64,000 nt of DNA from Stercorarius parasiticus (lineage: Eukaryota > Chordata > Aves > Charadriiformes > Stercorariidae). Both the position numbers and the translations under genes were made by a program. Shown piece after piece: positions 52,501-63,753 of this stretch (its first letter is position 1; every line of letters starts with the position of its first letter). The notes beneath the pieces are model-generated. The model did not search any database and had not been told where the DNA came from. It saw nothing but the letters and a program-made list of their open reading frames with translations. The stretch is from assembly GCA_013396915.1 (NCBI GenBank), contig VWZL01001300.1, positions 298,493 to 362,492 on the forward strand. Direction: 5' to 3'.

Positions 52501-53689
52501 GCCTGCACTCCAACCATGCAACTTCTACCCAAGCATCAACCAATACACTATATACTTTATATGGGAAAGGGACTGTAAACACATGGCGTAAGAACATTGT
52601 GTCACAGCAAAGTCACAGTAAGCCGACGCTGAAAACCAAGAACAAAGTATTTATAGCCCACCAGAGAGTCTCTACCACTTCTCACCAAACACTGGAGTTT
52701 GCTTGCCCTTGCCATGTTTCTTGTTAGGTGAAGACTGCAGCTAGATATAAAGTTGCATCACTGCTTTCCTTCATTTAAATGATCCTTTTAAATTGAATGC
52801 ATTTAACTCCCTTTCAGTGCCTTTTATTATCCTCCAACATGCTGTGGCACGATTACAGCTTTAAATATTTACTTGACATTATCTTGCATCTGGCAAATGT
52901 ATTCTGATACTCCCAAGTAAGTCCCATGCAGGATCAAGTTATCCATTGGCCTTTGCACAGTTGCGATGGAACCATTTATTTTATCGCTGCAATTCTCTCT
53001 GAATCTGGCCTGCAAAGTCTAAGGAGTTTTCCAATGATTATGTTATGACAGATGAGATTTGCAGAAACCAGACTAATTTCTGAGTTTCTATAGAAGCTAG
53101 GTCTTTTTTTCCTCCATTAGGATTTCTCAGTTTCTACACTATTCAAACCCATATAAAGCCTGGCTAACATTCTGTTAGTGCTGCCAATTTGTATGCATCT
53201 TCTCAGTTTATTCTCTTTCTTATTGTTAATTAACTATTTCATGTTGCAAATTCCCATTTTTAAGATAAGGTGCTGTTGTCACAAGAGTCCCGTAAGTGAA
53301 TCATTATAACTATAATGCATTCATAAATAACACATTACAAGACTTAAAATAAATATTTTTTCTACAGTTGTTGCAAACCAATTGGCCTATGTGTAATAGA
53401 AATTGTGCACCCATGAAATTAAACTGAACAAAAAAAATTATTTTCAAAGGCTTAGTTCTCTGAAAAACTTATTACCTCTAATTCTTTTTGGTCCATGTTA
53501 TTTTCTTTTTGATCCTAAAACAGAAATTAGAATACTAAGATACATAAAAATGACAGCCTCTGGGTAGAGAACTGAAGTAATGAACGGCAACCAAATTCCA
53601 CTGAAGGCCAGGAAGTCACAGCGGTGGGAAGGAGAGAGGAAGAGGAGGAAGGAGAAAAGCAAACACCTAAATATCTGCTAAAGAACCTG

Positions 53690-54849
53690 TGGCAGTGTAA
53701 CAGCGTTCTCAGACAAGTTTGCAGAAAAGCTTTCCAGAAATCCTGGTCTCTAAATTGGAGACACACAGATTTGACAGATGGACCACTTGGTGGATCAGGA
53801 ATTGGCTGGACGGCCACACTCAAAGAGTTGCGGTCAACAGCTCGGTGTCCAAGTGGAGACGAGTGATGAGTAGCGTCCCTCACGGGTCAGTACTGGGACC
53901 AGTGCTGTTTAACTTCTTTGTTGGTAACATGGACCGTGGGATTGAAGGAACCCTTAGCAAGTCTGCCAATGAGACCAAGCTGTGTGGTGTGGTTGACACA
54001 CTGGAGGGAAGGGATGCCATCGAGAGGGAGGCGGACAGGCTCGAGAGGTAGGACCATGCAAATCTCATGAAATTCAACAAGGCCAAGTGCAGGGTCCTGC
54101 ACCTGGATCACAGCAATCCCAGGCACAAATAGAGGTTGGGCAGAGAATGGATAGAGAACAGCCCTGAGGAGAAGGACTTGGGAGTGCTTGTTGACGAGAA
54201 GCTCAACACGAGCCGGCAACGTGCACTGGCAGGCCAGAAACCCCCCACAGCCTGGGCTGCATCCCCAGCAGCGTGGGCAGCAGGGTGAGGGGGGGGATTC
54301 TGCCCCTCTGCTCCACTCTGGGGAGACCCCCCTGCAGTGCTGCCTCCAGCTCTGCGGCACCAACAGCAGAAGGACACAGAGCTGTTGGAGCGGGGCCAGA
54401 GGAGGCCACAAAGATGATCAAAGGGCTGGAGCCCCTCTGCGGTGAGGACAGGTTGAGAGAGTTGGGGGGGTTCAGCCTGGAGAAGAGAAGGCTCCAGGGA
54501 GACCTCAGAGCCCCTTCCAGTACCTAAAGGGCCTACAGGAAAGCTGGGGAGGGAGTCTGGATCAGGGAGGGGACCCATGGGATGAGGGGGAACAGTTTTA
54601 AACTGGAAGAGGGGAGATTTAGATGAGATCTGAGGAAGAAATTCTTTGCTGTGAGGGTGGTGAGCCCCTGGCCCAGGTTGCCCAGAGAAGCTGTGGCTGC
54701 CCCATCCCTGGAGGTGTTCAAGCCAGGCTGGACGGGGCTTGGAGCAACCTGTTCTGGTGGGAGGTGTCCCTGCCCAGGGCAGGGGTGTTGCAACTAGATG
54801 ATCTTTAAGGTGCCTTCCAACTCAAACCATTCTAGGATTCTAGGATTCT
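53690..54849 (+). mobile_element. Longest CR1 LINE copy in the window (copy 9)
   Basis: About 1.1-1.2 kb, from the middle of the ORF2 reverse-transcriptase domain through the 3' UTR to CCATTCTAGGATTCTAGG. The 5' boundary is approximate, because similarity fades before the segment encoding RFDRWTTWWIRNWLDG. The terminal octamers read ATTCTAGG rather than ATTCTATG. The 3' end signature groups it with copies 1, 5 and 6. It is antisense to FGF13. Confidence 0.93.
53719..54240 (+). pseudogene. CR1 reverse-transcriptase fragment, inactivated
   Basis: In frame from 53719, it reads WIRNWLDGHTQRVAVN, then SVPHGSVLGPVLFNFF, a canonical non-LTR reverse-transcriptase block, then the catalytic region at 53956-53979, where the usual FADD is replaced by SANE. 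Two in-frame TAG stops follow (54049-54051, replacing a Trp; 54130-54132, replacing a Tyr), with LMKFNKAKCRVLHL between them. The frame shifts beyond about 54240. It is a dead LINE coding remnant, not a host gene. Confidence 0.9.
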
Positions 54850-56847
54850 CCTCCCAAAGGCAAGGTCAGGTAGGAGGAAAGGGAACATAGCAAAGGTTTT
54901 CTCCCTCTTTTGCACAGGGCAATGGCAGAAAGATCTGCATGGATCTGTGACCATAATCTCATGAGTAGGGAGAGGGAGTGAGAGGCTGGTAGGATGACAC
55001 ACAATTTATCCTGTGATGGCAGCAACACACCCACACTAGAAACCATCAACCTAAAGGGCCTCAAAAGCAATGTCACACATCTTCAAGATGAGAATTAAAA
55101 AGCAGGGTCCTGACCATCAATGATCTCCACACGTTTTTAGAAGAGGGAGGGCAAAATATCAAATGTGGTTCATCATTAATTGCATCTCCACAATCCCCCC
55201 TCCTGGAAGAGACAGCAAATGCAATTATGCTTTGATGTGCTGTCACCAAGCCTTTTGCAATTAATTCCTCTGTGCTCTCAAAGAAACCTCTGATAACAGA
55301 GAGCTCTGCATAGACTCCTGCATACATTTGAACAGGCTGGACTGAAATTTTCAAAGGCCCCATTGCCGTGCTCTTCTCTCTGCCTTTGCGCAGGTTTCCT
55401 TGCCCGTAGATAACACATACTTCATTGCTCACCTCCTCCTGGTGAGCCCCCATTCCACTGAGGACACAGATCTAATGAGCACCAGTAACAAGCAAAATCC
55501 TACTTCACTGTAAGCTTTGGTTGGGTGTTCACAGCCCCGCGAGAGGCAACACAAGTTTAATTTGATGTCAAAGCCCATGTGTAAGTTACGGAGCTTTTGC
55601 AGTTCTCTCAATGATCTGTTCACAACCACGAAAATGGATGGACAGTACTGGTGTGGAGTGCTTGGGAACTGGGTGCCCAGACTGACCAGCATGAAGAGTC
55701 TGCGTGACATCCCTCTTCCAGGGATTCAACAGAGCACAGTCAAGAGAAGACTGTCAATGTTTCTATCACCCTTTCTTCTCCAATCCAACCTGAAAGCGCT
55801 AAAGAGCACCCTTGCTTTCTCCACACGCCGCTACTTTTCCATCTCAGGTTGGGAATCACCTTGCTGTGCCCCCAACAGCGCACGCCACAGGCGGACTCTG
55901 CTCCGCACACATTCCTACAGCACTGCGCAGACTGTTTTTTTTCCCCATTTGCTTGCCATGAAGAAACTCAGCCAACAACAACATGGGGAGTGGGAGTTGC
56001 CCAAGAACAATTTTGTCAGGTTCTACAAAAGCAAAAATTCGAAAGGACGCCTTTCCCCCCCCAAGCTGAAATAATTAGGCAAGTCCACATTTTTTGGCTG
56101 ACCCAACTTTGCGTTTAGCGAGACACTCTGTAAAATGTCTCCCTGATTCTTCCTGAATGGCCTCTAAAACATTGGCAGTTCAGCCTGCTTAGTCAGCACC
56201 ACACGCAGAAAGCTATTAAAACCTGTGCTTTAATAACTAATCCCTTCTACCCGCTCGTGCCCACCCCACAGAGCAGCAACGCGACACGTAAGGGTTGTTC
56301 CCAGCACTGACTGCAGCATGGACAACATTTACATTTCCTCCATACCTAAACCAGCAAGATTTTCGCTTTATTTTTGGCTCACTCTTTATCACAGGGCTAA
56401 TAAGTCCTAGTTGGGTAAGGCTTTTGCAGGCTATCCAAGGCTAAATCACCTGAACACACCCCTCCAGCTCACAGCGTTTTGCCACTGCTGGCATATGGAG
56501 AGTTTAGATGAAAACGAACAAATACTGGGCAAAAACTATTCCAGAAAAAGCTGAATATTTATGGCTTGTGCACAGAAACCTGACTGGCAAGTGAATGCTT
56601 CAGGTAGAGATAAAAGGAGTGACAGAAGAATAACTTTTATTTATGCAGTCTGCATTTAATGAATGCAGCAACATTTGCAGATGATTAAGGTCTAACCAAA
56701 GTGCTTTGTTGTTCCTGTTGCAATTCTGAAGGGTTTGGGCTTTATTCTTTTTCTTCTTTTTTTTCCTACCCCCATAGTTGCAACTAAATATAATTTTTGG
56801 CTTTGCAAAGGCCTATTTCCATTTATAGAATCCAGATGACAGGCTGG
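54850..56847. other. FGF13 intron, unique sequence with an unrecognised long frame
   Basis: No known repeat or exon. Open frames are longer than elsewhere: plus strand 55565-56074 (169 codons from the first ATG), and minus-strand frames at 55073-55453 and 55429-55710. None shows a domain I recognise. Confidence 0.45.
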
Positions 56848-57136
56848 GGACGATATTTTCCTAGCTGACGCATCTGCCTCCTTGACAGAGGGAGAGATAA
56901 TCACGTTGGGTGAAACAGGCTCGGCGTCTGCGACAAGCTTAAGATGTCAGAAATGAGAGCATCGCATCTTGTCCCTCTGGATATTTTTTTTTTTTTCTTG
57001 AGAAATTTNAGAAATTTAGCCACATCTCATGTGAAACGCAGCCAACTCACAGCGCTGCTCTGCCGCCAGCGACAGGGAGGGGGAGGAGGGGGGGAGGCAG
57101 GGGACCGATTCGCTTCTGAGGCTGCCACAGTTTCGA
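56848..57136. promoter_or_regulatory. Local CpG cluster
   Basis: About 14 CpG dinucleotides fall in roughly 290 bases by hand count, in a CpG-poor neighbourhood. The segment includes a poly-T run (about 56986-56997), an N at 57009 and a G-quadruplex motif. It could be a small regulatory element or a promoter of an alternative FGF13 first exon. I found no matching 1S, 1U or 1V coding sequence next to it, so function is unsupported. Confidence 0.35.
57075..57103 (+). other. Canonical G-quadruplex motif
   Basis: Four runs of three to seven guanines with loops of one to five bases: GGG-A-GGGGG-AGGA, then GGGGGGG, AGGCA and GGGG. It satisfies the usual G3+N1-7 pattern and sits inside the CpG cluster. 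Confidence 0.75.
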
Positions 57137-57300
57137 TTTAATTGCTTGCTTATTTATTTAATTATGGCAGCAACAAGAACTTCTGGTCAAGCTGCCAGCA
57201 TGCTTTCCCTGAAACAATTCACTGGTCTGAAATTACTTTTGCTGGACAATCCTCCTTCCCTCCTGGATCTCCACCAGGAGTAGCCAAGGCACAGAGCAGC

Positions 57301-57452
57301 TCCATCTTCTCCTGCATCCCCATCCTCTCCTTGTATCCCACCCTCTCCGGCATCCCCATCCTCTCCTCCATCCTCAGCTTCTCCTTGCTTCTTCATCCTC
57401 TCCTGCATCCCCATCCCCTCCTGCATCCCCATCCTCTCCCTGCATCCCCATC
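57301..57452 (+). repeat. Minisatellite, about 18-bp unit, eight degenerate copies
   Basis: The unit CCTCTCCTGCATCCCCAT recurs with spacing of 17-20 bases and variants such as TTGTATCCCACC. It is C-rich on the plus strand. Open frames through it (GDAGEDGDAG-like on minus) are a by-product of the repeat, not a gene. Confidence 0.9.
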
Positions 57453-59713
57453 AAGAGGCAGCGAGATGTCACAGCTGACTGGAGCCACCTTGCCCCAAGG
57501 CAGCAGAGGCAGGAGGTCCAGGGCACAAAGGTTTTTGCAAGTGGACTGAGTCTGGAGAAGCATCTCCAGGTGGACTGAATCCTCATATCCGAACAAATGC
57601 CTCCATGGCACATGTCACTGCCTACCAGATCAGCACTAACCTTCATCACTTCCCCCCACTTTGCACGGATTACATCCTGCTTTTTAAATTATAGATCAAA
57701 TGTTCTGCAGTCACAGATCAAATTACACCCATCAAATTAGTAAGATCAAGGTGGTACTTTTCTTTTGAGATGGGCCATTTGATGCTGCAAAATGCCACCA
57801 AATGAACCTTTCTGAAAGCAAACCCCTCCTCCCTCTCACAACTAACTTCTTCTTGCCAGATGTTGATGTAAACGCTCACAAATCATGGCAGATCTCCGAC
57901 AGATGTGCCACCTTTCGTGGAATACACAAGAACAAGGAGGCTTTTTGAATTCAAGAATAACATTAAGCCAGAAGTGATTGCTCGATGCAGATGACTGTTA
58001 GTATAAATATTTTAACTAACTTTCACCAGGGGATTTTTTTTCAAGGAAGGATGTTCTCCTTGAGTTAATTATTAAGCTATTATTTTGTAATGACTTGCAT
58101 TATATCACGAAGAAGCTCCCTCAGCCTGTCTTAACAGGAGTGCAAGTAGTACTCTTCACAAAGTTTGGAGCTAATGAGACTAAGAAAATGCTTTTTTCCC
58201 CCAACGTTATTTCCTAAGAAAATCAGAAATGGGCTCTGACTCAGAACAAATGAAAAAATAGTCTTAGAAAATAACTCTGCTGAAACCACAAAACGTTCCT
58301 TGAATCCAACACTTCCATTCCCTTCACAGCAAAAATATCAAAAGCAAGAAATGCCAATACATAACAGATATATAAGGTGATACTGCAAGAGTTTCTCCAA
58401 CAGAGACACCTATTATTTGGCAAATACGGGCTCTGGACCAACACAGTTACTCAAAGACTGTGCAGTAACCAACCAACAGACAAAAGTGCTTCTTTAAAAC
58501 ATTTTAATCGGGCACCTTAGGCTAGCAGACAGTGCTACAGACAGCAGACGGCTATTATTTGACCAGCTGTAGCCTATTTACTTTACTGCAAGCTTATATT
58601 TGTTGTGTAAATGCTAACACAGCAGATAAAATTCCACCTGAATTGACTGAAGCCAAGGAAACAGCCCCCACCCCACCTTTCCCACTCTCTGGTGGTCAGG
58701 TCCCAGTAGAAACCCAGGAGGACCGAGGTGACAGCAGAGGAGAACAGAAGTGGCCGCAGCAGGCTTTGGAGAAGAGCAAGATGATGCTGAAAACCAGTTT
58801 CTTTTCGCCAGGGCAACCTAAATGATTAACAACTCTAGACTGCTCACCAGTCCTTCCCCACCATAGTCACAATCGTCTCCCCTGAAGGAGTCCTTCTCCC
58901 TACTCCTGCTTTATTTCAGGACCAACATTTTTGTCCTGTACTGTGGATGCTGGCATGTTACAGACTCTCACAATGTTTGCCTTGTTCTGACACTTAACCA
59001 GCAGTTTCTGCAGGAAAAGCAGACTGCTGCACTGCCTACCACAGAGATTTCTATAAACACTATATTTTAATCTCCTCGAGTTTTCAGTGCAATATTTTAG
59101 AGGTTAATTTAAGCTCTGCTGAGGCTTGAGCTCCTGTGATCTATACTCATCAATTTAATTACAACCTTGTCAACTCATTATGTCTAAAGCAAAAGGTTCA
59201 AAATCTACCCCTGGAAGCACACGTTCAAGTGCTACTCCAGTCCTCCTCCTTCAGTCCAAGGGGATTTAAGTCCAAAGCTCTACAGTTGTGAAGATGAAGA
59301 TGTGAAAGATGTTTGAAAAATGTGCCAATCATTTTTCACACTCTCTTCATCATTCAGCAAAGAATGACAGCAGAGGCCTTTGGGGCTTCTAGTCCTTCTC
59401 TGTGACAGAATGTCTTGAGCTCTGCTGTCTTCTACCTTGTCCATTTGGCTTAGGCCAGTGATTACTCTCACTGTAGAGTGTGAATTACTTGCAGCACGGA
59501 CTCGATGGGGGGACTTTCGCTGTGAAATACTGCGGCACCAACACAGCAAGTACTAAAACACACAGACTTTGCCTGCAAAGGTATATAGATAGATACAGTC
59601 ATATTTTTAAACATATTTTTATATATAATTGGTTTTACATAGGTAGATAGATAAGTATCTCCTAACACTATACCTACTTAACAAAGAAAAACATCAGCAC
59701 TAAGAATATGGTC
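57453..59713. other. FGF13 intron, unique sequence
   Basis: No exon or interspersed repeat recognised. Short GATA-type runs occur at about 59581-59655. Confidence 0.5.
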
Positions 59714-59970
59714 AGACCATAGGATCGCCTAGGTTGGAAGGGATCTTTCAGATCATCGAGTCCAACCATCAACCTAACTCTGACAAAAACCACCATTAAA
59801 CCATGTCCCTCAGCACCACGTCTACCCGTCTTTTAAATACCTCCAGGGATGGCGATTCCACCGCTTCCCTGTGCAGCCTGTTCCAATGCTTAATAACCCT
59901 TTCAGTGTAAAAACTTTTCCTAACATCCAATCGAAATACCCCCTAGCATAACTTGAGAGTTTTCATTCTT
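59714..59970 (-). mobile_element. CR1 LINE fragment (copy 10)
   Basis: Inverted CR1: GGTTGGAAGGGATC, GATCATCGAGTCCAACC, CCATGTCCCTCAGCACCACG, ACCTCCAGGGATGGCGATTCC and TTTTCCTAACATCCAATC. It belongs to the subfamily of copy 7. The terminal octamer is decayed (CATAGGATCG), so it is older than copies 4 and 8. Confidence 0.93.
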
Positions 59971-61635
59971 CTTTGAAGACAATGCAGACATAGTGATAAA
60001 TCTTGGTTTAACATGCAGGTGTAGTGTAAGCACCTGAACAATAACTTGTGAATAAAAGGGAGTTCTGGGTGCTTGCTTTTTACTTGAACGAGGTTATTAT
60101 TTGAATCTTAAGACTTCTAGCCAGCAACAGCCACCACCTCTACAAGCAAATGCACACGTACACGTGAAGCAGTTCATGTTTGACGAGTAGTATTAGAAAA
60201 GATTTCAAATGTGTCCTTGCAATATCACTAATGTCAGGGAAAGAGTGCTGGAGTGATCAGAGTAAGGACAGTACAAAAATTATTTTGGTGTATATATATA
60301 TCTATATATCTATCTATCTCCTACTGGATTTTATATTTTGCTTTGTACTTTTAACAGTTGACCCTGTAGAACATCACCATCCCTTTTTACATTTATAAAA
60401 GGACTCTAGAAAGATGAAAGCTCTCTATAAACTTTCATGGTAGGATAGTTTCTCATTTGCAATATATTCAATAAAATCAATTCAAAACCATTGAGTACGG
60501 ATCAGCATGTAGTAGAAAGCTGTATTTAGGATTATCTTGAATGACAAGTGGGAAACATTCTTCAAGAAAAGCTGAAAATAAGGAAAGCACATTAGCAAAA
60601 GAAGAGGCAAAAGGATCAGACGCACAGGGCAGACAAACTGCAAAGACAAACTTTCTGGTTTATATACAGCTCAAGCGAGTGGCTCTGTGGCTGCCCAGGT
60701 TTGTGTTTGTTACATGACAATAGGGTGTCCAGAAAGTCCTACTGAGATGCTACAGTCCCATGGAAACAATCCCTTGTGCTACACAGAGACTTCTCCCCAA
60801 ACTACAGTGTAGCTTTTTATCTCCATTTCTTCTCTCATTGCCATAGTTAATATATTTGGCCCCACAAAGATGGAACAATTATTATTAAAATACAATAATA
60901 ACAAAAATATAATCAGACAATGGTAATCCTACACCCATCCTCTAGACAAGCCTACATGAAAACCAGTGTTGATGAAGTTACTTAAACTTTTTTCCTTTCA
61001 AATCATTCCGACATGCATTGCTGGTTATTCTAACCATGACAGACCACCTATTTTACATTAAGTGCCATTTTAAAACAGCCTCCCACCCCTGAGACAGTCA
61101 CATTTCACAGATGCCGCCTGTGGCGGTGTATTCATTAGGAAATTTTCTTGGGCTGGTTCTCAGCTGCTTCCAGGTTACACAGGAAGCGTCTCCTCAGGGA
61201 ATTGCTTTCAGCTGGTTATCAAAGGAGGTCACACCTCCATCTTCCCCGCGCTCGGGTGCGTGCTGCCAGAAGGCAGGAGGTGGGGAGGTACAAGAGGGCA
61301 GGAGATCTGCCTACACTTCCTCTTGCCACTTTCCCTCCCAAAAGTGCTATTCTCCCCAGCAACCCTAGCAATAAACATCCCCCGCATTTCTCTGAGCTGA
61401 AGGGAATGGAAGAAAAGCAACTTTCCAAATCATGCTAGATTTTAGGGTGCAAGGACTGGGTTTTTTTTCCAAGGGAGGCAGTCAGAACAAATATGTATTT
61501 ACTCTTCAAACATACCACAGCCAGTTTCTCCTCCCATCCAACTGTCTAGTGTGGTGGGAAGGGAGTCGATGGCTATGCCAAAACCTTGTGACTCCCCGAT
61601 GGTTCACAGGGCTCATGAGACTAAGCACATACCAT
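59971..61635. other. FGF13 intron, unique sequence with a TA/TATC microsatellite
   Basis: Holds the microsatellite at 60290-60320; otherwise nothing recognised. Confidence 0.5.
60290..60320 (+). repeat. Compound (TA)n-(TATC)n microsatellite
   Basis: Alternating TATATATA passes into repeated TCTA/TATC units over about 31 bases. It is likely length-polymorphic. Confidence 0.9.
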
Positions 61636-61858
61636 TTAGATTAGGAAGAAGTTCTTTACACTGTGGGTGGTGAGCCCCTGGCCCAGGTTGCCCAGAGAGG
61701 TGGTGGAGGCCCCATCCCTGGAGACATTCAAGGCCAGGCTGGATGAGGCTCTGAGCAACCTGATCTAGTTAAAGATGTCCCTGCTGACTGCAGGGGGATT
61801 GGACTAGATGGCCTCTAGAGGTCCCTTCCAACCCAATGCATTCTATGATTCTATGATT
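61636..61858 (+). mobile_element. CR1 3'-end fragment (copy 11)
   Basis: Runs from TTAGATTAGGAAGAAGTTC through GAGCAACCTGATCTAG and CTGACTGCAGGGGG to AATGCATTCTATGATTCTATG. It belongs to the subfamily of copy 2, with intact terminal octamers. It is antisense to FGF13. Confidence 0.95.
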
Positions 61859-63753
61859 CGCCCTCCTCATGGCAAGGCAAATGAAACCAACACAGAGTCT
61901 GGCAGGGAGCTGCGATCAAATCTAAATTATCAGAGGTCTGTGGGATCTGGTATCCACTGCAGCACACGGTTTAAATGCAGATGCCTTTGATCCAACTACA
62001 TGAGGCTTAACCCCATAGTTAAGGAGGACGTTTCTTTCTTGCCATGCTCAGATCTACTCCTTGTCATCCGCAAACTATTTCACGATTAAAACAGAGATCA
62101 TCAAAGTATTAATAAGCCACAACTAGTTTGCCCATTGCAAAACCAGGAGCAGATTGGGAACCTGTTTCCCAAGCAGATTTGCATACTGGTTTTTGCATAG
62201 TTCGACCATCCAGGTGAATGTCAAGTTTTAATAACCATCGGCATGTTTCAGCCATCAACACAACCCATGGCATAGCTCAGATATTAAGACTTGTGCCAGA
62301 GACTCACTCCCTGGATGTCACGAAAGCTCTGCAAAGCAATTACAGAAGCAAATAAATTATTAAGAGAAAGAAGTGACAGCTCTGGGAACTGATGCAGATC
62401 CCGGTGTGAATCTAGGTTGTTACTGACAGAAAAGTATTGTTGAGTAGGTGATTGGTAATGCATAAAAAATGAGAGTTTGGTCTTGTTTTGAATACCCGCC
62501 TCACCAGCCAACAGAAGGAATGAGCAACGTGAGTTATCTTCAGGGTTTTGGTGGCTCTTCATCCCTTTGGTCTGCTTCAGACACACAACCAAGCCCAGCT
62601 ACCTCTTGCTCTGGCTCGGAAGTTGACTTTCCAGCACCCATCCTCTCAGATGCTTCGACACCGGATGTGGAGTTTCCTCCCCCACCCCGAGGACCATTGC
62701 CACCATCTTCTCCCCATCTCCAGCTCCCTCCATGGGCTGCACCCCTGGAAACACAGCCTGGCAGCAGGCGACGCAGAGCAAGCCTTGCACCCACATGCTC
62801 CTTCCTTAAATTGTTTTTCTGTTCTCTCACATTAGAGTAAAATTAAAACTTGCAAACTTCTACTGCTGTCCTCGGCATTCTTGACATCTATGTATTCTTT
62901 TGTTTGTTTTTTCCTCCTTTCACTCTTGTTCTCTGCATCTGACACAAGACTTGTCAGAAAGGACGTAAGTGGGAGAAAGCACTTGACAGAAGAATGAAAA
63001 CATTCAAAGTAAAGTTTTTCTATAAAAAAACCCCAAAGTTTCCAGCCCAAGATTCTTCCTCTTTTTGAATTATATTTTTTTTTCCTAATTGAAGCCTTTC
63101 CAAGACAACAGACACCAGCCACAAAGCACTTGCCTAGTTGCAAACACAGGGTGTTCCGGAGCGTAACAAGAGACAGAGGAAGAGAGGGCAAAAGAGGGGA
63201 CACATTTTTTTGAACAGCTGTGAATCTATGTCAGCTCCCTGCGAAATCACCAGAAGTCTTTCCATTGAATGTAATGGGCCTGGCCTGCGCCCGCAGAGCG
63301 CAAACCAACATGTGTCCTTCTCGTCTGGTGGAAGAACCGGTTCTCTCGCCTGGATAATTCAACACCACTCCAGGACTGACACTTCTCCCTCCCTCTCCTA
63401 CATGTTATCAAGTAAGACAGCTCTTGTAAGGGGAGATATGAGAGTCTGTCAAGATGTAAAGAGGTTGTTATGAAAACTTATGTTCTCTCTGAAAACAACT
63501 GCTCTCTGGCCCTACAAGAGATTGCTTCATATGCAGCAACAATATCAGATAGTGTATCGAGGGGGGAAATATCTTTGCTAACGTTCAAGGGTAGAAAGGA
63601 TGGAATAACACAGGAAGGCTCTTTGTGTTGGGACATTCACAGTGCTCCTGGAGTTGATGAGAAGGTCACGTTACAGTTTATACCAAAGTTCAATCTTTAA
63701 TACAACACATCAGCTAACAAACATGAGGCCAAAGACCTTGAGATGAAAAGAGG
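61859..63753. other. FGF13 intron, unique sequence
   Basis: No exon, RNA gene or repeat recognised in 1.9 kb. Overlapping open frames on both strands near 62469-62840 lie in locally GC-richer sequence and show no known domain. Confidence 0.5.

Larger units (their letters stand above)
47126..53689. other. FGF13 intron upstream of exon Y, unique sequence
   Basis: No CR1 or exon recognised in 6.5 kb. It holds poly-A runs at 48095-48112 and about 50959-50973, and a short minisatellite at 49489-49556. Long open frames overlap on both strands at 51028-51444, without known similarity. Confidence 0.5.

Noticed and set aside
53887..54578. Minus-strand frames of 174 and 156 codons
   Set aside because: Both are antisense readings of CR1 copy 9.
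57187..57432. Glycine/aspartate-rich minus-strand frame
   Set aside because: It is the translation of the 18-bp minisatellite and has no other support as a gene.
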